8,098 nucleotides of DNA from contig JADCBH010000214.1 of NCBI GenBank assembly GCA_020253595.1, positions 1 to 8,098 on the forward strand, given 5' to 3'. The translations under genes and the position numbers were made by a program. The DNA comes from Brevundimonas sp. GTDB lineage: Bacteria > Pseudomonadota > Alphaproteobacteria > Caulobacterales > Caulobacteraceae. Shown here piece after piece: positions 1 through 6,546 of the stretch. Position 1 is the first letter of the stretch, and every line of letters begins with the position of its first letter. A model generated the notes under the pieces. It worked only from the letters and a program-made list of their open reading frames with translations. It did no database searches and had not been told where the DNA came from.

Positions 1-2102
1 GGCGACTGGTCGATGTCGATGACCTTGTCGAAATGCTCCAGCCCCTCGATGCGGTCGAAGGGGGCGGGGGCGTCGGACGCATTGTTCAGGCGCCGCGCAG
101 CGGCCTTGTAGAGGGTCTCGATGGTGAAGGTCGACTTGCCGCCACCAGAGACCCCGGTGACGCAGGTGAACAGGCCGACGGGGATTTCGCCGGTGACGGT
201 CTTCAGATTGTTGCCGGTGGCGCCCGAGACCTTGAGCATCTTCTTGCGATTGACCGGGCGGCGGCCCTCGGGCGGCAGTTCGATCTCGCGTTCGCCGGTC
301 AGGTATTTGCCGGTTAGCGATCGAGGATTGGCCATGACCTCGGCAGGCGTGCCCTGGGCACAGATCTCGCCGCCGTGGACCCCTGCGGCCGGGCCCATGT
401 CGATGACGTAGTCGGCCGTCAGGATGGCCTCCTCGTCGTGCTCGACCACCAGCACGGTGTTGCCGAGGTCGCGCAGGCCCGACAGGCTTTCCAGCAGGCG
501 GGTGTTGTCACGCTGGTGCAGGCCGATGGAGGGCTCGTCCAGCACATAGAGGACGCCGGTCAGGCCCGAGCCGATCTGGCTGGCCAGGCGGATGCGCTGG
601 CTTTCGCCGCCGGACAGGGTGCCCGAGCTGCGCGACAGGTTGAGGTAGTCGAGGCCGACGTTGTTGAGGAACCGCAGACGGTCGGTGATCTCCTTCAGGA
701 TGCGCCGGGCGATCTCCATCTGCTTCTCGGTCAGGCTGTCCTCCAGCGTGGAGAACCAGAGGAAGGCCTTTGAAATCGACAGGTTGGAGATGTCGGCGAT
801 GTCCTCGCTGCCGACCTTGACGGCCAGGGCCTCGGGCTTCAGGCGCTTGCCGCCGCAGGCCTCGCACGGTGTTTCGGACTGGAAGCGGCCCAACTCCTCG
901 CGGACCCAGGCGCTGTCGGTCTCGCGCCAACGTCGATCGAGGTTGGGGATGACGCCCTCAAACGGCTTGGAGACCTCGTATTTCCGGGCGTTGTCGTCGT
1001 AGACGAACTTGATCTTCTCGGAGCCCGTGCCCTGCAGGATGACCTGGTGGGCCTTCTCCGGCAGGTCGCGCCAGGGCTTGTCCATCGAGAAGCCGTAGTG
1101 GAGCGCGAGCGCCTGCAGCGTCTGGGTGTAGAGGGGCGAGGGACCCCGCGACCAGGGGGCGACCGCGCCCTTGTGCAGGCTCTTGTCGCGGTCGGGAATG
1201 ACCAGGTCGGCGTCGAACGTCAGCTTCAGGCCCAGACCGTCGCAGGTCGGGCAGGCACCGAAGGGGTTGTTGAAAGAGAACAGCCGCGGCTCGATCTCGC
1301 TGATGGTGAAGCCGGAGACCGGGCAGGCGAACTTCTCGGAGAAAACGATGCGGCGCGGTTCCTCGCCCTCGGGGGCAGAGGCCCACTCGGCGGTGGCGAT
1401 GCCGTCAGCAAGGTTCAGCGCGGTCTGCAGGCTGTCGGCGTAGCGGCTTTCCAGCCCCGTCTTGGTGACGATGCGGTCCACGACGATGTCGATGTCGTGC
1501 TTGAACTTCTTGTCGAGCGTCGGCGCGTCCTCGATGGCGTAGAACTGGCCGTCGATCTTGAGCCGCTGGAAGCCCAGCCGCTGCCACTCGGCGATCTCCT
1601 TGCGGTACTCGCCCTTGCGGCCCCTGACGACGGGGGCGAGCAGCAGGAGGCGTTCGCCGTCGGGCAGGGCCGAGAGCTTGTCGACCATCTGACTGATGGT
1701 CTGGCTCTCGATCGGCAAGCCGGTCGCGGGGGAATAGGGCACGCCGACGCGCGCCCAGAGCAGGCGCATATAGTCGTGGATCTCGGTGACCGTGCCGACC
1801 GTGGAGCGCGGGTTCTTGGACGTCGTCTTCTGCTCGATGGAGATGGCCGGAGACAGGCCCTCGATCAGATCGACGTCGGGCTTGCCCATCAGCTCCAGGA
1901 ACTGGCGGGCGTAGGCGGACAGGCTCTCGACGTAGCGCCGTTGGCCCTCGGCGTAGATAGTGTCGAAGGCGAGCGAGGATTTGCCCGAACCGGACAGCCC
2001 GGTCATGACCACGAGCCTGTCGCGCGGGATGTCGACGTCCACGCCCTTGAGGTTGTGCTCGCGCGCGCCGCGCACGCGGATGAAGTTGTGCTTTTCAGTC
2101 AT
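1..2102 (-). CDS. uvrA: UvrA, excinuclease ABC subunit A (C-terminus beyond window)
   Basis: This is the damage-recognition ATPase of nucleotide excision repair. It acts as a dimer that scans DNA and loads UvrB. Seven hundred codons are visible with no stop, and from memory the family is about 940-980 residues, so roughly the last quarter lies outside the window. The first ABC module has Walker A GLSGSGKS at residues 35-42, the signature LSGGES at 496-501, Walker B LYVLDEPS with D522/E523, and the switch His H555. The second module starts with Walker A GVSGGGKST at 650-658; its signature, Walker B and second zinc finger are missing from view. The first zinc finger reads C260-x2-S263 and C284-x2-C287, so one ligand is Ser. 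The start is the ATG giving MTEKHNFIRVRGAREHNLKG, which matches the usual UvrA N-terminus. No good Shine-Dalgarno sequence precedes it. A LexA box upstream indicates SOS control. Confidence 0.98.
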   Translation of the reverse strand, partial: MTEKHNFIRVRGAREHNLKGVDVDIPRDRLVVMTGLSGSGKSSLAFDTIYAEGQRRYVESLSAYARQFLELMGKPDVDLIEGLSPAISIEQKTTSKNPRSTVGTVTEIHDYMRLLWARVGVPYSPATGLPIESQTISQMVDKLSALPDGERLLLLAPVVRGRKGEYRKEIAEWQRLGFQRLKIDGQFYAIEDAPTLDKKFKHDIDIVVDRIVTKTGLESRYADSLQTALNLADGIATAEWASAPEGEEPRRIVFSEKFACPVSGFTISEIEPRLFSFNNPFGACPTCDGLGLKLTFDADLVIPDRDKSLHKGAVAPWSRGPSPLYTQTLQALALHYGFSMDKPWRDLPEKAHQVILQGTGSEKIKFVYDDNARKYEVSKPFEGVIPNLDRRWRETDSAWVREELGRFQSETPCEACGGKRLKPEALAVKVGSEDIADISNLSISKAFLWFSTLEDSLTEKQMEIARRILKEITDRLRFLNNVGLDYLNLSRSSGTLSGGESQRIRLASQIGSGLTGVLYVLDEPSIGLHQRDNTRLLESLSGLRDLGNTVLVVEHDEEAILTADYVIDMGPAAGVHGGEICAQGTPAEVMANPRSLTGKYLTGEREIELPPEGRRPVNRKKMLKVSGATGNNLKTVTGEIPVGLFTCVTGVSGGGKSTFTIETLYKAAARRLNNASDAPAPFDRIEGLEHFDKVIDIDQS

Positions 2103-2104
2103 GC

Positions 2105-2141
2105 TGTCCGGGAACGCGGAGAGGCCGGACAAGGTGTCCGG
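2105..2141 (-). repeat. Three-armed inverted repeat in the uvrA leader
   Basis: In the transcript direction the leader contains CCGGACA (2141-2135), TGTCCGG (2131-2125) and CCGGACA again (2111-2105). The first two arms form a perfect 7-bp stem with a 3-nt CCT loop. The middle arm could instead pair with the third arm across a 13-nt loop. The third arm ends 2 nt before the uvrA ATG, in the region where a ribosome would bind. The two hairpins exclude each other. There is no U-run, so this is not a standard terminator. A function is not established. Confidence 0.6.
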
Positions 2142-2150
2142 AGCAACATC

Positions 2151-2180
2151 GCTATATGGGGATCAAGACCCGCGATTCAG
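2151..2180 (-). promoter_or_regulatory. Candidate uvrA promoter
   Basis: On the minus strand a TATAGC hexamer (2151-2156) resembles a -10 element. An 18-bp gap separates it from CTGAAT (2175-2180), a weak -35 that matches the consensus at only three positions. The LexA box ends 3 bp upstream of this -35, which is a suitable place for repression. The -10 is plausible, but the -35 is poor and the pairing is inference. Confidence 0.4.
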
Positions 2181-2183
2181 CAA

Positions 2184-2198
2184 GAACAATGTGGGAAC
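2184..2198 (-). promoter_or_regulatory. LexA (SOS) box upstream of uvrA
   Basis: On the minus strand this reads GTTCCCACATTGTTC, an exact GTTC-N7-GTTC. That is the established LexA operator form in alphaproteobacteria, unlike the CTG-N10-CAG of enterics. It lies about 82 bp upstream of the uvrA ATG, and uvrA is a classic SOS gene. The exact match and the location together make this a strong call; binding itself is inferred. Confidence 0.9.
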
Positions 2199-2240
2199 AT
2201 AAAGGCCATGTTGCCACGCCTTGTCAGCAGACTGGTGTAC

Positions 2241-3836
2241 TCAGCCCCAGCCGGCGACCTCGCCGACCCTGCGTACAGGTTCCTGAACTCGGACCGTGGT
2301 GCGGGGCTCCGGCTCCGCCTTTCCGAACAGCCAGCCCTGACCGTGATCGACACCCAGATTGAGCAGGATGTCGGCGACGGATTGCGTCTCGATCATCTCG
2401 GCGATGGTCTCGACCTTCAGGTCGGCGCACATGCCGACCAGATGGGCGATCATGGTCTGGCTGCGCGGATCACTTTCCAGGTTCTGGATGAAGCGACCGT
2501 CGATCTTGACCGCATCGACCGACAGGCCCCGCAGATAGTCATAGGAGGCCGCGCCCGCGCCGAAGTCGTCGATGCAGACCTTGATGCCGGCGGACCGCAA
2601 CGCTCCGAGGCGCCGATTGGCTGCCTCGAGTTCGGCCAGAGCCGTGGACTCCGTCACCTCAACGACCAGGCGTCGCCGCTCTTCCGGGCGAGCGGCGGTC
2701 ATCCGGAGCAGCGCCTCCACATAGCGGTCATCGGATAGCGAGGCACCCGAGACGTTGACGGCGAACTTCATCAGTCCGGCCCCGGGACGGCGCAGACGGG
2801 CCAGGGCCTTCTCGGCGACGGCCAGGTCGAAGCTTTCGATCAGGGCCAGTTCTTCGGCCATGTGGATCACGGCAGCAGGACCGCCCGATGTCTTGAACCG
2901 CGCGAGGGCCTCGAAATGGTGCCCGACCCCGGTGCTCAGCGACACGATCGGCTGGTAGTGCAGGTCGAAGTCGCGGGTCCGAACCACCGAGCGGAAGGCG
3001 TCCGCTTCGCGCAGGGTGCGGGTCAGAGAGGCCTGGAACGTCACCTCGGGCCTTTCCAGCCCGCCGTCGGCGAGGCATCCCTCAACGGCGAAGCGCAAGG
3101 CCCGCAGGGCGTTCAGAGGTTCGCCGCCATGTTCGATGGCGGCTTCGGATGCGCGGGGAAAGAGGTCCAATCCCTCGCTCAGACCCAGCTCCCGGACTTC
3201 GCCAAGGAAGTCGGTTTGGTCGATCCGATCGCGCAGCATGGCAAAACGTTCGGGTCCGAGACGGCCTGTGCTCACACCGTCGAGCGATGCGGACTGGATG
3301 GCCGCCTCGACGCGGGCGGCCAGGCGTTCGCCAACCTCACCTGAAGCAGCGGCTGCCTCCAGGCCCTCGACATCGACGAAGGCCACCGCGAGCGAGCGAT
3401 TGTCGACCGGATCCATCAGGACCTGATGGGCTCGCTCGAGCAGGGCGACCGGGCTGAGGACGGGAGAGACGTTGGTGTCACCCAGACTGTAGGGCGCGCC
3501 CTCGTACTGGATGGCGCACGAGACGTTTGGGGCGACGTCCGGCAGCTGGAATAGCCGAAGCGAGGCGCGCCGAACGCGCTTGTCTCCGCAGGTAACCAGC
3601 AACTCCATGCAAGGTGAGCGTCGGCCCGGGGCCAGTTCCGCCAGGCGCGCCCGGAACACTGCCACATCGGCACCCGTCAGCTTTTCGGCAAAGGGGCGCC
3701 CGACCATGCTGTCGCACGGCAGTTCGGGGCAGGGGCCTGAGCCGAGGGCGAACACAACCGTCCCCTGATCGTCGAGTTCGATCAGGAGGTCGGCGGACGC
3801 GAAGGCAAGGCCAAGCAAGCGGGCGCGCATGGACAT
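2241..3836 (-). CDS. PAS / degenerate GGDEF / EAL cyclic-di-GMP phosphodiesterase
   Basis: The protein has 531 residues and no signal peptide or membrane segment, so it is probably cytosolic. Residues about 10-115 look like a PAS-type sensory fold. Residues about 128-205 resemble a GGDEF domain whose signature is GPERF (194-198) where GGDEF is expected, so cyclase activity is not expected. Residues about 280-510 form an EAL domain. Its catalytic set appears intact: E309 of EAL, N361, E393 in EVTE, D423-D424 in DDFGAG, K444 in VKID, E480 in AEMIE and Q500 in GQGWLF. From this I infer hydrolysis of c-di-GMP to pGpG, perhaps tuned by the PAS and dead GGDEF domains. The start MSMR is preceded by AGGG (3844-3847) at 7-nt spacing; the Met at residue 3 is an alternative. 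The gene follows the ferredoxin reductase by 73 bp and precedes uvrA by 138 bp. I cannot name a specific orthologue. Confidence 0.92.
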   Translation of the reverse strand: MSMRARLLGLAFASADLLIELDDQGTVVFALGSGPCPELPCDSMVGRPFAEKLTGADVAVFRARLAELAPGRRSPCMELLVTCGDKRVRRASLRLFQLPDVAPNVSCAIQYEGAPYSLGDTNVSPVLSPVALLERAHQVLMDPVDNRSLAVAFVDVEGLEAAAASGEVGERLAARVEAAIQSASLDGVSTGRLGPERFAMLRDRIDQTDFLGEVRELGLSEGLDLFPRASEAAIEHGGEPLNALRALRFAVEGCLADGGLERPEVTFQASLTRTLREADAFRSVVRTRDFDLHYQPIVSLSTGVGHHFEALARFKTSGGPAAVIHMAEELALIESFDLAVAEKALARLRRPGAGLMKFAVNVSGASLSDDRYVEALLRMTAARPEERRRLVVEVTESTALAELEAANRRLGALRSAGIKVCIDDFGAGAASYDYLRGLSVDAVKIDGRFIQNLESDPRSQTMIAHLVGMCADLKVETIAEMIETQSVADILLNLGVDHGQGWLFGKAEPEPRTTVRVQEPVRRVGEVAGWG

Positions 3837-3843
3837 GCGTGAA

Positions 3844-3847
3844 CCCT
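3844..3847 (-). promoter_or_regulatory. Shine-Dalgarno for the EAL gene
   Basis: On the minus strand AGGG sits 7 nt upstream of the ATG at 3836, which supports this start over the ATG two codons further in. The 73-bp gap upstream holds a small CCGCA/TGCGG hairpin at 3870-3883 and no clear promoter. Confidence 0.5.
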
Positions 3848-3909
3848 GCCATGGAACCCTTAAGCTTCGCCGCAGAGGTGCGGTTAACGCGAGAGATCCC
3901 TCAAGACCT

Positions 3910-5127
3910 TCAGAGGTCCACCGCCACAGCCTTCATCGACACCGCCGGGTCCGCGAGCCTGCCCATGTCGACCGGCGTCCGCTTCTGGATCAGCTGCTTG
4001 CCGGCCATGAACTCCGGCGGCGCGTTGACGGCCTCGACACAAACGATGCGGGTGCCCTTCAGGTGGAAGACGGCGAACCGTCCGGTCGAGGGTTCGCCCC
4101 TCAGCAGGATGCGGTCGGCACCCGCCGGCAGCCCTGTGATCTGCAGTTTCAGATCGTATTGATCCGACCAGAACCAGGGGACCTCCGGCACAGGTTGCGG
4201 CCGACCGACGATGGCATGGGCGGCCTGACGCGCCTGCTCCAGGGCGTTCGGGACGCTTTCCAGCCGCAGGCTGCGATCGTGGACCGCCACCGGCCTGAAG
4301 GTCACGTCGCCGATGGCGAAGATGGCCGGATCGGACGTACGGGCCATCTCGTCGACAATAATGCCGCCTGATCCGCCCGTGTCGCAGTCCAGACCGGCCT
4401 CCCGCGCGAGATCGTCTGCGGCCAGCGCGCCCACGCCGACCAGTATGGCGTCGGCCAACAGGCGGTCTCCATCTGCCAGCTGGACCGCACCATCCTCAAA
4501 GGCTGTGACCTCCACGTCGACCCGCAGATCGACGCCTTCGGCACGATGACGTTCGGTGAAAAAGGCGGACAGGGGCTCTGACGCCACGCGTTTCAGCACC
4601 CGGTCCAGGCGCTCCAGAAGGACGACGTCTGCACCGAGGGCCCGGGCAGAGGCAGCGGCCTCCAGGCCGACATAGCCACCGCCGACAATGACCAGACGCC
4701 GACCCGTACCGAGGGCGCCCTTGAGCCGTTCCGCATCCGCCAGGGTGCGCAGCTCGATCAGCTCCGGTCGATCCGCGCCAGGGATCGGCAGCCGTCTGGC
4801 CTTGGAGCCCGTCGCCAGGATCAGATGGTCGTAACTCTCATGCGTCCCGTTCGAGAGCGTGACCGTCTGCGCCGCGCGATCAATGGCCGTCACCCGGACG
4901 CCGGTCCGCAGTTCGATCTGCTGTTCGGCGTAGTAGTCGACGGGGCGCAGCAGAAGATTGTCCAGATCGGCTTCGCCCTTCAGCCAGGCCTTGGACAGGG
5001 GAGGGCGTTGATAGGGAGCAACAGGCTCCTCCCCGAGCAGAAGGATCCGGCCCTCGAAGCCCGAGGTCCGCAGCAGGGCGGCGGCTGATCCGCCCGCATG
5101 CCCCGCCCCGACGATGACAACCTTCAT
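3910..5127 (-). CDS. FAD-dependent ferredoxin reductase (CamA/ThcD type)
   Basis: This 405-residue flavoprotein would move electrons from NAD(P)H through FAD to a small ferredoxin that serves a P450 or a ring-hydroxylating oxygenase. The FAD-binding GAGHAG is at residues 7-12, followed by the RPPLSK segment at 41-46 seen in putidaredoxin and rhodocoxin reductases. ATG is at 105-107, the nucleotide-binding GGGYVG at 149-154, and the second FAD motif FAIGD at 270-274. A C-terminal reductase domain of about 85 residues contains WSDQYDLKLQITG (320-332). E172 at the end of the second strand of the nucleotide fold favours NADH over NADPH. Length and architecture are normal for the family. AGGA at 5134-5137 lies 6 nt before the start and overlaps the stop of the upstream isomerase, so the two are probably translated together. 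No ferredoxin or oxygenase is in the window, so the partner is unknown. Confidence 0.93.
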   Translation of the reverse strand: MKVVIVGAGHAGGSAAALLRTSGFEGRILLLGEEPVAPYQRPPLSKAWLKGEADLDNLLLRPVDYYAEQQIELRTGVRVTAIDRAAQTVTLSNGTHESYDHLILATGSKARRLPIPGADRPELIELRTLADAERLKGALGTGRRLVIVGGGYVGLEAAASARALGADVVLLERLDRVLKRVASEPLSAFFTERHRAEGVDLRVDVEVTAFEDGAVQLADGDRLLADAILVGVGALAADDLAREAGLDCDTGGSGGIIVDEMARTSDPAIFAIGDVTFRPVAVHDRSLRLESVPNALEQARQAAHAIVGRPQPVPEVPWFWSDQYDLKLQITGLPAGADRILLRGEPSTGRFAVFHLKGTRIVCVEAVNAPPEFMAGKQLIQKRTPVDMGRLADPAVSMKAVAVDL

Positions 5128-5135
5128 TCCTGGTC

Positions 5136-5765
5136 CTACTCCGCGTCGGGCTGCCGATCAGGGCGCGTGTCGGCGAAGGCCGGCAGAGCCATGCAGGCCT
5201 GCTCGATCTCCTGGAGGCGCGGCCAGCGCAGCTCGACCCCGAAGCGTCGCGCATTGGCCATCTGAGGAACCAGCAGCACATCCGCCAGGCTCGGGCTGTC
5301 GCCAAAGGCGAAGGCCGTCGTGCGATCCCTGACAAGCGCTTCAAGAGCATCAAAGCCATCAGCGATGACGCCAGCGGCCCAGGCCTGACGCGTTTCCTCG
5401 CCATGACCGAGAGCCTCCAGGGCCTTCAGCACGCGCAGATTCTGAACCGGATGGATGTCGCAGGCGATGGCCTGAGCGAAAGCCCGGACATGGGCGCGTT
5501 CCACCAGGTCGCGGGGCAGAAGCGGCGGGTTGGGGAACGTCTCGTCGAGGTATTCGCAGATCGCCAGGGACTGGGTCAGGACGGTTCCGTCATCGAGGAT
5601 CAGGCTAGGCACCAGGCCCTGGGGATTGACCGCGCGATAGGTCGCCGACAACTGCTCGGCGCGACGGAGATGCTGGAACGCCAGTTCGGTCTCGACGCCC
5701 TTGAGCGCCAGCACGATGCGGACGCGCCACGCCGCCGATGACCGGAAATAGGTGTGCAGGATCAA
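5136..5765 (-). CDS. Maleylpyruvate / maleylacetoacetate isomerase (zeta-class GST)
   Basis: This 209-residue glutathione S-transferase-fold enzyme would isomerise a cis ring-cleavage product (maleylpyruvate or maleylacetoacetate) to the trans form using glutathione. The zeta-class N-terminal motif is SSAAWRVR at 9-16. S9/S10 are the catalytic serines by homology, and Ala11 stands where the eukaryotic zeta class has Cys. The glutathione site is visible as NPQGLVPSL (47-55) and QSLAICEYLDE (65-75). CDIHPVQNLRVL (102-113) and SLADVLLVPQ (159-168) are also typical of the zeta class. The start codon is TTG: the preceding in-frame codons are GCC and the hydrolase stop TGA, so no upstream start is possible in this frame, and the TTG is needed to include the first beta strand. 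GGAG inside the hydrolase 3' end lies 9 nt upstream. With the small FAH protein next to it, a gentisate-pathway role (NagL-like) seems likelier than the homogentisate role (MaiA). Confidence 0.9.
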   Translation of the reverse strand: MILHTYFRSSAAWRVRIVLALKGVETELAFQHLRRAEQLSATYRAVNPQGLVPSLILDDGTVLTQSLAICEYLDETFPNPPLLPRDLVERAHVRAFAQAIACDIHPVQNLRVLKALEALGHGEETRQAWAAGVIADGFDALEALVRDRTTAFAFGDSPSLADVLLVPQMANARRFGVELRWPRLQEIEQACMALPAFADTRPDRQPDAE

Positions 5766-5777
5766 GGCTCAAGGCTC
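5762..5777. repeat. 7-bp tandem repeat at the hydrolase/isomerase junction
   Basis: The plus strand reads tcaaggctcaaggctc, 16 bp with exact period 7 (2.3 copies). On the coding strand each unit carries CCTTGA. The first copy supplies the TGA stop of the hydrolase and the second supplies the TTG start of the isomerase. Confidence 0.85.
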
Positions 5778-6461
5778 CATCGGGGCGATGCTGACCGTGA
5801 GCGCCTCCAGGCCCTCGATCTCACAGACCAGGCGGTCCCCCACACCGACAGGTCCAACGCCCGAAGGGGTGCCCGTAAAGATGAGGTCGCCAGGCTCCAG
5901 CCGGTAGAAGTTCGAGATGTGGGCAATGACTTCGGTAACCGACCAAATCATGTCGCCAAGATCACCACGCTGCTTCTCTTCACCATTCACGGAAAGGACG
6001 ATGCTCCCCGCGGACGGATCGAAGCCCGGACCAGATCGGATTTTTCCGACGGGCTTGGACTGTTCGACGTTCTTGGCCACGTCCCATGGTCGGCCGGCTG
6101 ACTTGGCCTCGGCCTGAAGGTCCCGTCGGGTCATGTCCAGTCCCACGGCATAGCCGTGCACGATGGAAAGGGCTTTCTCGATCGGGACATTGCGGCCGGA
6201 CTCCCCGATGGCGACGACCAGTTCGATTTCATGGTGATAGTCGGCCGTCCCTTGGGGGTAGGCGATCCTGCCTCCACCGGGAACGACGGTCTCGGCCCAG
6301 GCGGTGAAGAAGAACGGCGGCTCGCGGTCGGGGTTGGCCCCCATCTCACGCGCATGAGCGGCGTAGTTCCGTCCGATGCAGAACACTCGACGTACGGGGA
6401 ACGCATTGCCCGCAGACGTCGCTACAAGGATGGGGGTCGGCACCGGAATGCTGGACGACAT
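5769..6461 (-). CDS. FAH-family hydrolase, probably fumarylpyruvate hydrolase
   Basis: This 230-residue enzyme belongs to the small FAH group (NagK, YcgM, FAHD1). It would cleave fumarylpyruvate to fumarate and pyruvate in the cytosol. The Mg-binding acids are E78 and E80 in YHHEIE and D109 in GLDMTRRD. H36 and E39 in RNYAAHAREM match the catalytic lid pair of FAHD1, and K130 follows the GRPWD motif (123-127) typical of fumarylpyruvate hydrolases. The C-terminal signature LEPGDLIFTGTPSGVGPV is at 188-205. Classical fumarylacetoacetase is about 420 residues, so the short length argues against the homogentisate pathway. Other possibilities are a general acylpyruvase or oxaloacetate decarboxylase. 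The start MSSSIPV was chosen because upstream in-frame sequence is Arg/Ser-rich, unlike the family, and would run 143 bp into the regulator gene. Translation initiation looks weak (CGGA about 10 nt upstream). The stop is 3 bp before the isomerase start. Confidence 0.88.
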   Translation of the reverse strand: MSSSIPVPTPILVATSAGNAFPVRRVFCIGRNYAAHAREMGANPDREPPFFFTAWAETVVPGGGRIAYPQGTADYHHEIELVVAIGESGRNVPIEKALSIVHGYAVGLDMTRRDLQAEAKSAGRPWDVAKNVEQSKPVGKIRSGPGFDPSAGSIVLSVNGEEKQRGDLGDMIWSVTEVIAHISNFYRLEPGDLIFTGTPSGVGPVGVGDRLVCEIEGLEALTVSIAPMEP

Positions 6462-6546
6462 GGTCTTGGTCCGTCGGAACTGAGGTTGGCAGACGCCATA
6501 GACCAGTCGTCGGCGTGTGTCTCTCCGCCGTCTCGTATCGCCCAGC
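6462..6546 (-). other. Intergenic gap, regulator to hydrolase
   Basis: These 85 bp separate the DctD-like regulator stop from the hydrolase start. I looked for a sigma-54 promoter (GG-N10-GC of the TGGCAC/TTGC type) on the coding strand and found none. There is no convincing -35/-10 pair and no terminator with a T-run, only short 4-5 bp inverted repeats. Read-through from the regulator gene into the catabolic cluster is therefore possible. Confidence 0.5.

Noticed and set aside
2202..2222. AAGGC/GCCTT inverted repeat after the EAL gene as a terminator
   Set aside because: The stem is only 5 bp with an 11-nt loop and there is no real T-run; too weak to call.
1047..2738. Long plus-strand open frame of 563 codons
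   Set aside because: It runs antisense through uvrA, the uvrA promoter and the end of the EAL gene, has no recognisable domain, and is explained by high-GC codon use that removes stops on the opposite strand.
3870..3883. CCGCA-CCTC-TGCGG hairpin between reductase and EAL gene as a terminator
   Set aside because: The stem is short and is followed by CGAAGC rather than a T-run.
3861..3887. Two TTAA half-sites resembling a CtrA box upstream of the EAL gene
   Set aside because: They are 20 bp apart, whereas the CtrA site needs TTAA-N7-TTAA.
6462..6546. Sigma-54 promoter for the catabolic cluster
   Set aside because: No GG-N10-GC arrangement with the surrounding consensus was found on the coding strand.
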